A stretch of DNA of 39,502 bases, from contig NZ_JAAZTY010000128.1 in the NCBI RefSeq assembly GCF_018854775.1, positions 1 through 39,502 on the forward strand, given 5' to 3'. The position numbers and the translations under genes were made by a program. Origin of the DNA: Acidithiobacillus ferriphilus. GTDB lineage: Bacteria > Pseudomonadota > Gammaproteobacteria > Acidithiobacillales > Acidithiobacillaceae. The stretch's first letter is position 1. Each line of letters starts with the position of its first letter. Below the pieces are notes generated by a model that was given only the letters and a program-made list of their open reading frames with translations, was not told the origin of the DNA and searched no databases. Positions 25,136-34,874 of the stretch are shown here, one piece after another.

Positions 25136-27517
25136 TCACGACTCCCCCAACGGCACCGCATGGGCCAGAGGCCGCCACTGCAAATGCTGAAACATCTGCA
25201 AATAGCGGCGGGCGGCGTGATGATCGGTTTTGAGCATGAAGCGCCAGAAGCCGAAAATCCGGGCCAATGTCATCATCTGCGTGGCGTAATTGCCCCAGGT
25301 ATAGCGCGCGTTGACCCGCGCTAATGCGCCCTCGGAAATTGTCTCCCAGACACGGATATCGGCAGCAGCCGCTTCCAGGAAATCCGCCAGCTTTTCAGTC
25401 GCCTCCTGCTGGTTATTGGGGTCGATATGAAAGCCGGAAACACCGTCTTCGATGATTTCCAGGGGGCCGCCAAAGCGGGTGGCAAAAACCGGTAGACCAG
25501 AACTCATGGCTTCGATCACTGTCAGTCCGAAGGCCTCAAAGAGTGCGGGCTGGACAAAGCATCCACGGGTATCGCCAATAACCCGGTAGAGTTCCCCCGC
25601 CACACTTTTGTCGAGTAAAGCGCCTATCCAGCGCATCTGCCCGTCGAGTCGATACGCATCCATAATATCGTGCATCCTTTGGATTTGCGCCCTCTCCTCT
25701 TCGTCCTGAGAATTCTGCGGGTCGACGTGACCGCCGATGATAACCAGGTTGGCCAGTTTGCGCAGCCGTTCCGAGGCACCAAAAATCTCAGCCAGCCCGC
25801 TGAGATTTTTGATGTGATCCATGCGCGCCATACTGAAAATGATGGGTTTATCCCGATCCTTTAGTACGCCGCGACGATCCGCGGCGGGCTCCTCGCCAAA
25901 GAGCAACGCATCAATATCGTCGTGCAGAAAACGCAGGCGTTCTTTGCGGGAGGAATAGGGAAAATAATAGTGGGCGTCGGCCCCCGGAGAGACGATATTG
26001 AATTTGATATCGAAGACGTCAATCCCGTTTTCCACCCGATATAGTCCGGGGAGGCTGTAATTTTGATATCCTTCGTACTGGCCTACCTCGCGGTCATTTC
26101 CGGCGATTTCCTGATAGGTGCTGGTAATGATAATGTCGGCGGAGTTCATGGCGATGAGATCCGCGGTGAACTGGCAGGCGAAATGATGGCTGACATCGTG
26201 ATCACGCCAGTAGAGATCGCTGTAGAGATATTTACTCTTCTCCAGCGCGTGGGCAATGTTGCATTGGGTGACATTCAGCCGCGCACTGAGGATGGTGGCC
26301 ACCAGATTACCATCGGAGTAATTGCCGATAATCAGATCAGGACGACGACCAAATTCCGCCAGGGCCTCCCGTTCAAGGTCATCGGCATAGCGTTCCAGCC
26401 AGGGCCAGACATTGAAGCGGGATATCCACTGCGGCAATATTTCGCCATTGGGGTGGCGGAAAGGCACACGGAGAATCTGCACGTTGTCGGCGCCCTGGAC
26501 GGGCTCCAGACGCTGGTCGCAGGAGGTGCCATCGGCATTGGGAATCAGGCGGGTGGCGATCAGAATACGGGGTACGATATCCACCCCCTGACGGGCCAGG
26601 CGCCCGCGCATTTCCTGTTCCAGCGCCCGCGCCTGATCGAGAATGTAAACGACCTGCCCGCCGGTATCCGGACGTCCGAGCACCTTGTCCTGCGCGAACC
26701 AGCCATGAATAGACACGATCAGTATTTTGGAGATCATGGGGATGCGGTCGATGAATGCTTGCAGACTCTCTGCCGAGGGGGCGTCCAAGAGATCCATCAG
26801 CAGGCGCATGGTCTCGCGCACCCGGCCGGCGGTGTCTCCCCAGCCAGGGGCGAAGCCGCGATGGGTCATCTCCACGGCAAACTCCGTCCACGGTTTGGTC
26901 TTGGGGAGCGTCGCCAGATACTGCACGGTCTGGCGTAGTGCCTCGAAATCCGGCGGCTGATCATGCACCATCAGTGATTGTCCGTTGAGCTTATGCACGG
27001 CCAAAAAGTCGAGAATGCTCTGGCGCCCCGTCTTGATGTTCCCAAACAGTTGCCCAGCCAGGCGGCGGTTCATATATATAAGCCCTTGTCCGATGGTGTC
27101 CTCATCTTGCAGGTGATAGGGGACAGCACGGAAATCCTCAAAATTCACGGTGAGTATCGGCTCCTGATCATTTGCGGGGAGCACCTGTTTTTCTTTGAAA
27201 GCCAAATAATCACCCTGCGTGAGTGTCTCCAGATCGAGCTGTTCCCGATGCAGGCGCAAATAGGTCCAGCGCCCAGGGCCGGGACGCCAGGCCAGATAAA
27301 TCCAGGGTTCTGCGAGCACCGCCTCTTGCAGTCTGGAGAAAAACTCCTGCAACACCACGAGGTCTGCATCATTGCCGTAGTCTGCGGCAAAGTCGTCGAT
27401 GGCCGCTTGCAAGTCGGTATAGAGCAGAAATGGGCGTTGCAGATTGAACAGATGTCGCAACAGCTCGGCAACACAATGGGGATTGTGGCTGATACAGCGG
27501 CGCAGATTGTCAGGCAT
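25136..27517 (-). CDS. susA: Sucrose synthase
   Basis: Reversibly converts sucrose and UDP (or ADP) to fructose and nucleotide-glucose in the cytoplasm. From the ATG at 27517 the protein has 793 residues, the usual sucrose synthase length. It has the N-terminal regulatory region (about 1-250) and then the GT-B glycosyltransferase part beginning ILIVSIHGWFAQDKVLGRPD and TGGQVVYILDQARALEQE. The donor-side motif is QPALFEAFGLTVIEAMSSGL. Prokaryotic sucrose synthase has been characterised from Acidithiobacillus caldus. The start has GGAGA 9 bp upstream and overlaps the sps stop by 8 bp. It is the last gene of the mscS-frk-sps-susA run. Confidence 0.95.
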   Translation of the reverse strand: MPDNLRRCISHNPHCVAELLRHLFNLQRPFLLYTDLQAAIDDFAADYGNDADLVVLQEFFSRLQEAVLAEPWIYLAWRPGPGRWTYLRLHREQLDLETLTQGDYLAFKEKQVLPANDQEPILTVNFEDFRAVPYHLQDEDTIGQGLIYMNRRLAGQLFGNIKTGRQSILDFLAVHKLNGQSLMVHDQPPDFEALRQTVQYLATLPKTKPWTEFAVEMTHRGFAPGWGDTAGRVRETMRLLMDLLDAPSAESLQAFIDRIPMISKILIVSIHGWFAQDKVLGRPDTGGQVVYILDQARALEQEMRGRLARQGVDIVPRILIATRLIPNADGTSCDQRLEPVQGADNVQILRVPFRHPNGEILPQWISRFNVWPWLERYADDLEREALAEFGRRPDLIIGNYSDGNLVATILSARLNVTQCNIAHALEKSKYLYSDLYWRDHDVSHHFACQFTADLIAMNSADIIITSTYQEIAGNDREVGQYEGYQNYSLPGLYRVENGIDVFDIKFNIVSPGADAHYYFPYSSRKERLRFLHDDIDALLFGEEPAADRRGVLKDRDKPIIFSMARMDHIKNLSGLAEIFGASERLRKLANLVIIGGHVDPQNSQDEEERAQIQRMHDIMDAYRLDGQMRWIGALLDKSVAGELYRVIGDTRGCFVQPALFEAFGLTVIEAMSSGLPVFATRFGGPLEIIEDGVSGFHIDPNNQQEATEKLADFLEAAAADIRVWETISEGALARVNARYTWGNYATQMMTLARIFGFWRFMLKTDHHAARRYLQMFQHLQWRPLAHAVPLGES

Positions 27518-29657
27518 GGGCTTCTTCTCCTGGGAAACGGTAGTGCTGGATGCCTTCAAGAATACCCCAGGCATGATGGGCACTGGCGAAATAGATGTGA
27601 TGTTTATCTCTTAGTCCGTGTAGTTCCGGGCTGTGGTTGCCGACAATAACCCCACAAATTTCGCCGCCCATCATATCGGCGTCGTTGCCGGAGTCTCCCG
27701 CGGTAAGCACTGCATGCAAGGGCAATCCCCAGCGAAAGGCCAGGAAACGGATGGCGTGGCCCTTGGATGCCCGAATGGGCAACACATCCAGAAAGCAATT
27801 ATGGGAAAGCACCACATGGGCGGCGATCTGCTGCTCATGCAAGCGCTGCTGCAGGTTTTTCGTCGTCGGTGGGCGCTTGGAGTCTACATAATAGCTTACC
27901 TTGAAGGCGCTCTGGGTGAATTTTTCCTGCAGGCGCAGGCCGGGCACCCCGGCCAGTGCCTGCAATACCCCTTCACGCCACCAGCGATAGTGCAGATGAG
28001 CGGCCCAGTCCTGATCCTCGCGCAGCTTGCTGCCATAGACGATACGCGTACCCACATCGGTGATGCAGATGTCCGGACAGGGGACCTGGTGTGCCGCGAG
28101 TATCTCCATGGTTTGTTTTAGATTGCGGCCGGTGGCCACGCCAAAGGCTACCCGGGGATGCTCCCTCAGCCATTCCATCAGCATGGCGAGCCCCGTCGGG
28201 TCGCCAATCAGCGTATTGTCGATGTCGGATATGAGCAGATGATCCGCCGTCGGTAAGGCACGGCGTATCCCCTGGCGGGCGGCGCACTCGCGGCGCAGCT
28301 GTTTGCGCTGACGTCGGAGGATACGTTCCACTTCCGCCAGATAACGACGCGCATGGGCATCCCAGCTATAGACCCGATGCACCCCCAGCAAGCCTGCCCG
28401 GCTGGCACGCTGCCAACGTTGGCGATCAAACAGCATTTGCCGGAGGGCGTCTTGTATCTCTCCGATATTCAGCGGATCCACCAGAATGCCGTTGCGACAG
28501 TAACGGATGATATCCTGCGGGCCACCATGCCGGGTGGCGATGACCGGCAAACCCGAGGCCGCAGCTTCCAGCAGGGTCAGGCCAAAGGGTTCAGTGAGTG
28601 CCGGGTTGATGAAAACACCCTTATAAATGGCCGCATAACGGTAATATTCGGGAATATCTTCCGGTTCATGGTGCTTGGGGAGGGCGACTCGCCCGTAAAG
28701 ATCGTAATCGTCAAGGGCATGCAGTACGCTCTGAATCACCCTTTTCGCACCGTGCGGGAGCTGCCCAAGGTGGTCACGTTGGCCCATGACCAAAACCAGG
28801 TTGGCCTTTTCCCGTAAAACGGGGTCCGTGGCGTAGGCCTCAATCAAACGTTGAAAATTTTTACGCTCATCGGGGCGGGCAATGGCCAGAATGGGGGGCT
28901 TGCGCGGTGCCTCCAAAAAACGGCGTAAGTCGGGCAGCAGCGGTGAAGAACGCTGCCGCCCTGGTCGGGAAAACCGTCGCAAATCCACACCCGGCGGCAG
29001 GATCTTGAAATGCGCCCGCACGGCGTTCTCGTACAGGCCATACTGTTCCTCCACTTCCTGACGAGTGCTGGCCAGAACCACGGACGCTTCACTGAGTACG
29101 GATTCTTCGGCGGCGATGCGTCGCGGGAAACGAAACTGCCGGTCGATACTTTCCACCTTACGACCGGTAGTGATCAGCCTTTCCCGCTTATCCCGCCCCA
29201 GGGAATGACCGGTGTGAATGAGCGGAATGCCCAGCAGGCGGGAGAGGCGCACCCCTACGTAACCCGCATCGGCATAGTGGCTGTGGATGATATCGGGAAT
29301 ACAGTCTTCACTACGGATAAAATGCAGCGCACTGTCCACAAAAGTATCCAGGTAATCCCAGAGCCGCTCTTTTTGCAGGTATTTATGCTCTGGCCCGGCA
29401 GGCAGACGAATAATTCGCGCGCCGGATGCCAATAGTTCGCGCGGTTCTCCATAAATGGGATTCATGCCGGGATCGCTAAAGCGACGCGTGAGAAGGTCGA
29501 TCCGGGTGACACGCGGGTCCCGTGCCAGCGCCTGTATTTCGTCGAGGACATAGCCAACCTGGCCGCCGGTATCTGCATCGACCCCGAGTTCCGGGGTTCC
29601 GCAAATGCGGCCGTGGATACTCAGCATCAAAATGTAAAGACCCTGGTGGTCCGACAA
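27510..29657 (-). CDS. sps: Bidomain sucrose-phosphate synthase / phosphatase
   Basis: Makes sucrose-6-phosphate from NDP-glucose and fructose-6-phosphate. The 715-residue protein has a GT-B glycosyltransferase part (about 1-450) starting LSIHGRICGTPELGVDADTG and ending in TEPFGLTLLEAAASGLP (355-371). A HAD-type phosphatase domain (about 470-700) follows, with the nucleophile motif LLISDIDNTLIG (Asp478, Asp480) and the distal TAGDSGNDADMM. Because the DxDxT-type residues are intact, the second domain may remove the phosphate to release sucrose, although in some fused enzymes it is inactive. It lies 2 bp after frk and overlaps susA by 8 bp. Confidence 0.94.
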   Translation of the reverse strand: MSDHQGLYILMLSIHGRICGTPELGVDADTGGQVGYVLDEIQALARDPRVTRIDLLTRRFSDPGMNPIYGEPRELLASGARIIRLPAGPEHKYLQKERLWDYLDTFVDSALHFIRSEDCIPDIIHSHYADAGYVGVRLSRLLGIPLIHTGHSLGRDKRERLITTGRKVESIDRQFRFPRRIAAEESVLSEASVVLASTRQEVEEQYGLYENAVRAHFKILPPGVDLRRFSRPGRQRSSPLLPDLRRFLEAPRKPPILAIARPDERKNFQRLIEAYATDPVLREKANLVLVMGQRDHLGQLPHGAKRVIQSVLHALDDYDLYGRVALPKHHEPEDIPEYYRYAAIYKGVFINPALTEPFGLTLLEAAASGLPVIATRHGGPQDIIRYCRNGILVDPLNIGEIQDALRQMLFDRQRWQRASRAGLLGVHRVYSWDAHARRYLAEVERILRRQRKQLRRECAARQGIRRALPTADHLLISDIDNTLIGDPTGLAMLMEWLREHPRVAFGVATGRNLKQTMEILAAHQVPCPDICITDVGTRIVYGSKLREDQDWAAHLHYRWWREGVLQALAGVPGLRLQEKFTQSAFKVSYYVDSKRPPTTKNLQQRLHEQQIAAHVVLSHNCFLDVLPIRASKGHAIRFLAFRWGLPLHAVLTAGDSGNDADMMGGEICGVIVGNHSPELHGLRDKHHIYFASAHHAWGILEGIQHYRFPGEEAHA

Positions 29658-29659
29658 AT

Positions 29660-30562
29660 TTAATCCTCCTTAGTCCATCGCGCCATTATGGTCCGATAAA
29701 ACTCGGGTTGATCCGGCATGGCGCCGGATGACGCACAAATGGCCGCTGCCAATTCCCCAGCCCTCTGCAATCGCCGTGGAATGGCATCGCCGTGAAACAG
29801 GCTCCAGAGCCAGCCTGCGGCAAAGGCATCCCCAGCCCCGACGGTGTCCTGGACAGCAGTGGAGACTGCTTCCGCCTCGTAAAAATTGGCCCCATCCCCA
29901 TAAGCGGCACCTGCAGCGCCGCGGGTCAGCAAGACGGCCTGCACATCAAAATGCCGGGCCACCATCTGCATCGCTTCCCGCAGGGTCGAGGCTGGAGAGA
30001 GTTCGTAAGTACGAATGATCTGTTCCAGTTCCTCCATATTGCATTTCAGTATAGACGAACCCTGTATGACTTCGGTCAGCAATTCCTGATTCCACCAGGG
30101 ATCGCGCAGATTGATATCTACAAAGCGCCACTGGGCACGAGCGCGCAACTGACGCCAGGTCGCCCGCGACGGCCCGTTCTCCCGCAAGGCGAGACTACCG
30201 TGATAGAGCCAGGGAATGGCGGGGATCATGCCGGAGGACAAACGAATGGCATCGTAAGCCTGATGCGGCAGAATTTCGAAGTGGTGCCCCTGCCGGACGT
30301 CTGCCGTCACCCGTACCCGACCGGTGGGAAGCAACGCGTCCTCCGTCACTTCGTCCGTGGACATCCCCCAGTCCCGCATGTGCTGCAAGATGTGTTGCCC
30401 CGAGGCATCCCGTCCCACCCTGCTGACAAAAACGGACGCCACACCCAGCGCATGGAGGTGTTGCGCGACATTGAAGGGCGCGCCACCCAGTCGTCGCACA
30501 TCTCCGAAATCGTCGATCAGACACTCGCCGAAAATAACGCCGATGGGCGCGTCTGCATTCAT
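29660..30562 (-). CDS. frk: PfkB-family fructokinase
   Basis: A 300-residue ribokinase-family sugar kinase. The N-terminal LGGAPFNVAQHLHALGVASV is the fructokinase form of the PfkB substrate loop, and the C-terminal VQDTVGAGDAFAAGWLWSLF carries the catalytic Asp and anion hole (GAGD). It phosphorylates fructose released by sucrose synthase to fructose-6-phosphate, the substrate of the neighbouring sucrose-phosphate synthase. This gives a closed sucrose cycle. Its ATG overlaps the mscS stop (30559-30562), and sps follows after 2 bp. Confidence 0.92.
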   Translation of the reverse strand: MNADAPIGVIFGECLIDDFGDVRRLGGAPFNVAQHLHALGVASVFVSRVGRDASGQHILQHMRDWGMSTDEVTEDALLPTGRVRVTADVRQGHHFEILPHQAYDAIRLSSGMIPAIPWLYHGSLALRENGPSRATWRQLRARAQWRFVDINLRDPWWNQELLTEVIQGSSILKCNMEELEQIIRTYELSPASTLREAMQMVARHFDVQAVLLTRGAAGAAYGDGANFYEAEAVSTAVQDTVGAGDAFAAGWLWSLFHGDAIPRRLQRAGELAAAICASSGAMPDQPEFYRTIMARWTKED

Positions 30563-31131
30563 GGTACGGTCTTCTCATTCGCGCCGGCTTTTTTTTTGAC
30601 ATCGGGCAAGCGACGAATAATGCGTTGGAAAAAGAGATTATTGGGTATCACCACAATCTGGCCGTCATCCTGGCGCAATTCGGTAAACATGAGATTTTCT
30701 TCAATGACCTCACCGGTCAGTGATTCCGGGAATATCTCGATACGTTGCCCCAACTGTAAGGGCTGCCAGAACCAGATAAAAAAGCGCGCCGTAATGTTGC
30801 TGACCATGGCCCATACGGCCAGCATACCGACGCCAATCACCGCCAGTAAGCTGACAAAAGTGGTCCAGACGGCAGTGACGTCGACACCCCAGACCCGCAG
30901 TACGACAACCCAGACAATGAGCCAGAGAAACCAGGTGGTGATTCTCTGGAGCATCACGCCATAGCCGCGTGACATGGCCCGTCGCCTGCCAAGAAAGTCC
31001 ATAAGATGAACAATTACACTGCCATACCAGCGTAATATCAGAAGGCTGCCCGCCACGATCAGCAGGGTATATATCAGCCGGTGCAATAACCATTCGGGGT
31101 TCGTCGTCAGCCCGTGGAAAATCATGCTCAT
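30559..31131 (-). CDS. Small mechanosensitive channel (MscS family)
   Basis: A 190-residue MscS-type protein with two or three membrane segments before the pore helix. The beta-domain fold begins MLAVWAMVSNITARFFIWFW and continues QPLQLGQRIEIFPESLTGEV and DDGQIVVIPNNLFFQRIIRR, the conserved MscS core. The large C-terminal vestibule domain of E. coli MscS is almost missing. It opens under membrane tension to release solutes after hypo-osmotic shock. As first gene of the sucrose operon it suggests that sucrose serves as an osmoprotectant here. The gene starts 217 bp from the divergent MFS gene. Confidence 0.9.
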   Translation of the reverse strand: MSMIFHGLTTNPEWLLHRLIYTLLIVAGSLLILRWYGSVIVHLMDFLGRRRAMSRGYGVMLQRITTWFLWLIVWVVVLRVWGVDVTAVWTTFVSLLAVIGVGMLAVWAMVSNITARFFIWFWQPLQLGQRIEIFPESLTGEVIEENLMFTELRQDDGQIVVIPNNLFFQRIIRRLPDVKKKAGANEKTVP

Positions 31132-31348
31132 ACATCACTCCCCTCTGCTTTATTTTTTACCATAACGTAGCGAACGCAGACGGGCAAATCCGCGCCCGCC
31201 GGGCGTCATGCCCACGGTAATCCATGTTTGCGAAATCCAACGCCATATTATTTGTCAGGGAACCAACGGAGCAAAGGCCTATCAGATAAGGTATACACCT
31301 CGCACGATACCGTAAATGGCGGCCCGACAAACGACACCAGGAGAGGTC

Positions 31349-32767
31349 ATGGCAGACACCCGGAATCTCGGCACCATCATGGGCGAGAAGGTTATTGCCG
31401 CTCGCATTCAACTGGCACGCGAACACCTGGATCGCTTGCGCGCCATCCTGAAGGAGCCCGGTCGCTGGATATCTGTCTGGTTTTTGGCCTATGCCCTGCT
31501 GGGGGCGGTTTCCTCCGGGCTGCTGCCTATTCTCTTGCCCCTGATGATTGTCACCCTCACCCATCATCTCAGTTGGGTTGCCTACGTCATGGGCGGATTC
31601 AACCTCGGACTGCTGACTTCACCCTTGTGGGGGGGCGTGGCCGACAGCAAACACCTGCATCGCCCCATTTTTTTTGGCGGCTTTCTGGTATTGCTGATGG
31701 CGCTGGCCGCCATGCCTTTTCTGCCGGGTATCCTCACCTGGAGTGGACTCTCGCTGCTCGCCGGCGCGGGAACCTCCGCCGTGGCGACCATGGCCAGCCT
31801 GTTCATCGTCGAGTTCGACCCCCAAAATGAATGGGAACCTCGGCTGGGCTGGCTGCAAACTTTTAATGGCGGCGGGCAGGTCGGCGGACTTCTATTGGCC
31901 GGCATTTTCGTCAGTAATTTCAAAGTCGGTCTGATCTGCGCGGCCTTGGCATTGATTCCCGCTATCTGGTTAGGGGCCAAGGGCTTGCCTACCGCTGCCA
32001 GACATCACGGTTGGGCGGCGGAAGTGGGTGATCGCATGCGGCGCGACCTGGACTGGCGCTTCCTCGCCAATTTCGGGCGCCCGGAACTGCTGGGAGGTGG
32101 TCTGCTACGCTTTTCACATCATCTTTCATTGCATGGTGCGCGCCGATTGGGCGACGTCCTGCATACCCGCTTTGGTCGCTTTCTCCTTTCCTGGTTTGCC
32201 GTAGCTTTTGGGGTCGCCGCGTTCTTCGCCTACTTTCCTGTGGCCATGCAGAAAGCCTACAGCGTAGCCCCGGCACTGACCTCCAGCGTCTACGCCATGA
32301 CCGCCGCCGTCGCCTTGGTATTGTATTCAATGGGTGGGCAGTTGTCCGGACGTTTTGGTGCCGGAAGGGTATATCGCTGGTCTTTGATGCTCCGTTTTTT
32401 GGGATTTGGTCTGCTACTGCTGGTATTTTTTCTGCCCATACCCCGGACGCTGATTGCCTTGGCAGGCTTCGTCCTGATTATTATCGCCTGGCCACTGCAG
32501 AGCATTTCCGGAACCACTCTGACAGCACGGCTCACGCCTTTCAGTCAGGGCGAGGCGATGGGACTTTTTAACGCCAGTGGCGCAGTGGCCACGGTGATGG
32601 GTACCTTTCTGGCCGGTCCGCTGGTACATCTCATCGGTTACCCATCCCTATCCGCCCTGGCTCTGGTCGGCATCCTGCTCGGCTGGCTGATGGGGCATGG
32701 ATTGCAAGCCTCAGATGCCGCGCCGGCCCGTCCCGATGATTTATTGGCGCAGAAAGCGCAGTCCTAG
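31349..32767 (+). CDS. MFS transporter
   Basis: A 472-residue inner-membrane transporter with about 12 hydrophobic segments, preceded by a 45-residue cytoplasmic N-terminus. The first segment region reads WFLAYALLGAVSSGLLPILL and the MFS loop is LLTSPLWGGVADSKHLHRPI. A middle loop has the typical basic spacer DRMRRDLDWRF. The substrate is unclear; the long N-terminus and central loop are unlike the Fsr-type gene in this window. The ATG at 31349 has AGGAG 5 bp upstream; an earlier ATG at 31316 lacks one. Its stop overlaps the convergent globin stop (shared CTAG). Confidence 0.88.
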   Translation: MADTRNLGTIMGEKVIAARIQLAREHLDRLRAILKEPGRWISVWFLAYALLGAVSSGLLPILLPLMIVTLTHHLSWVAYVMGGFNLGLLTSPLWGGVADSKHLHRPIFFGGFLVLLMALAAMPFLPGILTWSGLSLLAGAGTSAVATMASLFIVEFDPQNEWEPRLGWLQTFNGGGQVGGLLLAGIFVSNFKVGLICAALALIPAIWLGAKGLPTAARHHGWAAEVGDRMRRDLDWRFLANFGRPELLGGGLLRFSHHLSLHGARRLGDVLHTRFGRFLLSWFAVAFGVAAFFAYFPVAMQKAYSVAPALTSSVYAMTAAVALVLYSMGGQLSGRFGAGRVYRWSLMLRFLGFGLLLLVFFLPIPRTLIALAGFVLIIIAWPLQSISGTTLTARLTPFSQGEAMGLFNASGAVATVMGTFLAGPLVHLIGYPSLSALALVGILLGWLMGHGLQASDAAPARPDDLLAQKAQS

Positions 32768-33153
32768 CAATTCCGCATGAAATCAGCCGTGCGTTGAAAG
32801 GCACCTTGCAGGTGGGCATAGAGTTCGGGCTCCATCTCTACGTCATGCATGGCCCGAAGCATGCAGGCCATCCACTGATCCCGCGCCTGATCATCCACCG
32901 GGAAAGAGCCATGCCGAGCCCGTAAGCGGGGATGTCCGAAACGCTGCACATACAGGTCAGGCCCGCCCAACCAGCCGGACAGAAACAAAAAAAGTTTCTC
33001 CCTCGACGCGGAAAGATCTTTCGGGTGAATATTCCGCAACGGAGTTTGCCACTGCGCCTCGCTATCCATCAGATCATAAAATCGCTTGACCAGCTTGCGA
33101 ACGGCCTCTTCACCACCAAGGCGGGCGTAGGGCGTATTTTCAGGTTCAGGCAT
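32764..33153 (-). CDS. Group 2 truncated haemoglobin
   Basis: A 129-residue 2-over-2 globin. The sequence RLGGEEAVRKLVKRFYDLMD starts helices A and B, LFLFLSGWLGGPDLY is the CD/E region, and FGHPRLRARHGSFPVDDQAR contains the proximal His, followed by the conserved Trp in QWMACM. Group 2 globins bind oxygen, nitric oxide or peroxide, and serve in NO detoxification or oxygen handling. The start is uncertain: ATG at 33153 has poor spacing to GGAG, and a GTG at 33171 would add six residues. It converges with the MFS gene upstream by overlapping stops. Confidence 0.92.
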   Translation of the reverse strand: MPEPENTPYARLGGEEAVRKLVKRFYDLMDSEAQWQTPLRNIHPKDLSASREKLFLFLSGWLGGPDLYVQRFGHPRLRARHGSFPVDDQARDQWMACMLRAMHDVEMEPELYAHLQGAFQRTADFMRNC

Positions 33154-33349
33154 CAATAGGTCTTGCTCCACAGTGGGTGTATAGAGGCCAGTGTGTTGAT
33201 GATACTTAAAAAGTGCGGGGCATGACTTTTTTGCGCTTTATCAATACCTGCGCTACAGTCAATCCGATACAATCTGAGTCGCAAGCGTACCCTCTTTGGA
33301 CGTTATTCGGCAACATCCCGGCTACCGTCCATTGCCCACAGGAAAATTC

Positions 33350-34816
33350 ATGCCCCTTGCACCGACAGCCGCATTCATCAATGGATGCTGGACAGACCTC
33401 GGCATACACTTTGTGGTGCGCAGCCCGGTCAATCAACAGGTGCTCGCCGAAGTGTCCGATTGCGGAACTCGGGAGGGCGAGGCGGCGGTGCAGGCGGCAG
33501 TGCTCGCTTTTGCGAGCTGGCGCCAAACTGTCGTCTACCGGCGCGCGGCCATTCTCAGCCGGTGGGCGGACCTCATCCAGATTCATGCAGAAGACCTCGC
33601 CCGCCTCATCACCTGGGAGATGGGTAAACCCATACGCCAGAGCCGTGCCGAAATCAAAACCGCGATCGCCTTGGCGCGCTGGTATGCTGAGGAATGCAAG
33701 CGCATCACCGGCGAAAGTATCCCCTCCCAGTTTCCAGACAAGCGCTTGCAGATCTGGAAAGTACCGATTGGTCCTGTATTCGCCATCACACCGTGGAATA
33801 GTCCGGTCTCCATGGTTGTTCGCAAGATAGCGCCGGCGCTGGCGGCCGGCTGCACAGTCATCCTCAAACCCGATGAGCAAACGCCGCTCTCCGCATTGAA
33901 GCTTGCCGAACTCTGGGCCGAGGCGGAAGGACCCGCAGGCACTCTTCAGGTTCTCCCCAGCTCTGATCCCGCCCCCCTGGCGGAACGACTGATGGCTGAC
34001 CCGCGCATAGCCAAGTTGAGCTTTACCGGTTCCACGGGGGTCGGGCAAAAGCTTTATGCGCAGGGATCGCCGACCATCAAACGGCTTTCTCTGGAACTGG
34101 GCGGGCACGCTCCGGTGCTTATTTTTGCCGATGCGGACATCGCCGCGGCGGTGGCCATGACCATCCATGCCAAATTCCGCTATGCCGGTCAGTCCTGTGT
34201 CGCCGCCAACCGCTTGTATGTGGATGATGCGATCCTGCCGGAGTTTACCGCACGCTACCTCGACGCGGTAAGTCATCTCAAGATCGGGGATCCCTTTGCA
34301 GAGGACACCGACATCGGGCCGCTGGTTTCCGCAGCCGCTGTCCAGAAGTTTAAAGCGCAATTGCAGGATGCCCTGGACCGCGGTGCGAGACTTCTGTGCG
34401 GAGGTGATGCACAAGGCCTGTGGTGCTCCCCGACCCTTCTCGCCGATCTCGATCCGCAGAGTCATATATTCCACGAAGAAAGCTTCAGCCCCTTGCTGCC
34501 CATACAAGGGTTTCGCAGCGAAGCGGAAGCTATCGCCCGCGCCAATGACACCTCCTATGGCCTGGCCGCTTATCTCTGGACCCGCGATCTCGGACGCGCA
34601 TACCGCGTCGCGGAGGCGCTGCAATGCGGTATCGTTGGCGTCAATGACGGGTCTCCCGCCACCCCGCAAGCGCCTTTCGGCGGCAACAGGCTTTCCGGGC
34701 TGGGCGTCGAAGGTGGCAAATGGGGGTTGGAGGAGTATTTGCAATTGCGCTATGTCTCTTTCCAGTTGCCGCCCGCGCCAGCGACCGGGGATATACTCGC
34801 CTGCCAAATCGGGTAA
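33350..34816 (+). CDS. NAD(P)-dependent aldehyde dehydrogenase, succinate-semialdehyde type
   Basis: A 488-residue aldehyde dehydrogenase. The fold's landmarks are WKVPIGPVFAITPWNSPVSM, KLSFTGSTGVGQKL (NAD loop), LELGGHAPVL with the general-base Glu, and YAGQSCVAANRLYV with the catalytic Cys. The overall pattern is closest to succinate-semialdehyde dehydrogenases (GabD/Sad), which would yield succinate, a useful product in autotrophs that have an incomplete TCA cycle. That assignment is inference. The ATG at 33350 has AGGAAAA just upstream, while a TTG at 33296 is less likely. modD starts 58 bp after it on the same strand, so they may be co-transcribed. Confidence 0.88.
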   Translation: MPLAPTAAFINGCWTDLGIHFVVRSPVNQQVLAEVSDCGTREGEAAVQAAVLAFASWRQTVVYRRAAILSRWADLIQIHAEDLARLITWEMGKPIRQSRAEIKTAIALARWYAEECKRITGESIPSQFPDKRLQIWKVPIGPVFAITPWNSPVSMVVRKIAPALAAGCTVILKPDEQTPLSALKLAELWAEAEGPAGTLQVLPSSDPAPLAERLMADPRIAKLSFTGSTGVGQKLYAQGSPTIKRLSLELGGHAPVLIFADADIAAAVAMTIHAKFRYAGQSCVAANRLYVDDAILPEFTARYLDAVSHLKIGDPFAEDTDIGPLVSAAAVQKFKAQLQDALDRGARLLCGGDAQGLWCSPTLLADLDPQSHIFHEESFSPLLPIQGFRSEAEAIARANDTSYGLAAYLWTRDLGRAYRVAEALQCGIVGVNDGSPATPQAPFGGNRLSGLGVEGGKWGLEEYLQLRYVSFQLPPAPATGDILACQIG

Positions 34817-34874
34817 CGAAAGTTGATGGCATGAAAACCAGTCTGCGTAATCATTCGCTGTTAGGGGCTATATC

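Noticed and set aside
31193-31205. CGCCCG-C-CGGGCG palindrome between mscS and the MFS gene
   Set aside because: A single-base loop and low-complexity GC arms make it likely to be by chance.
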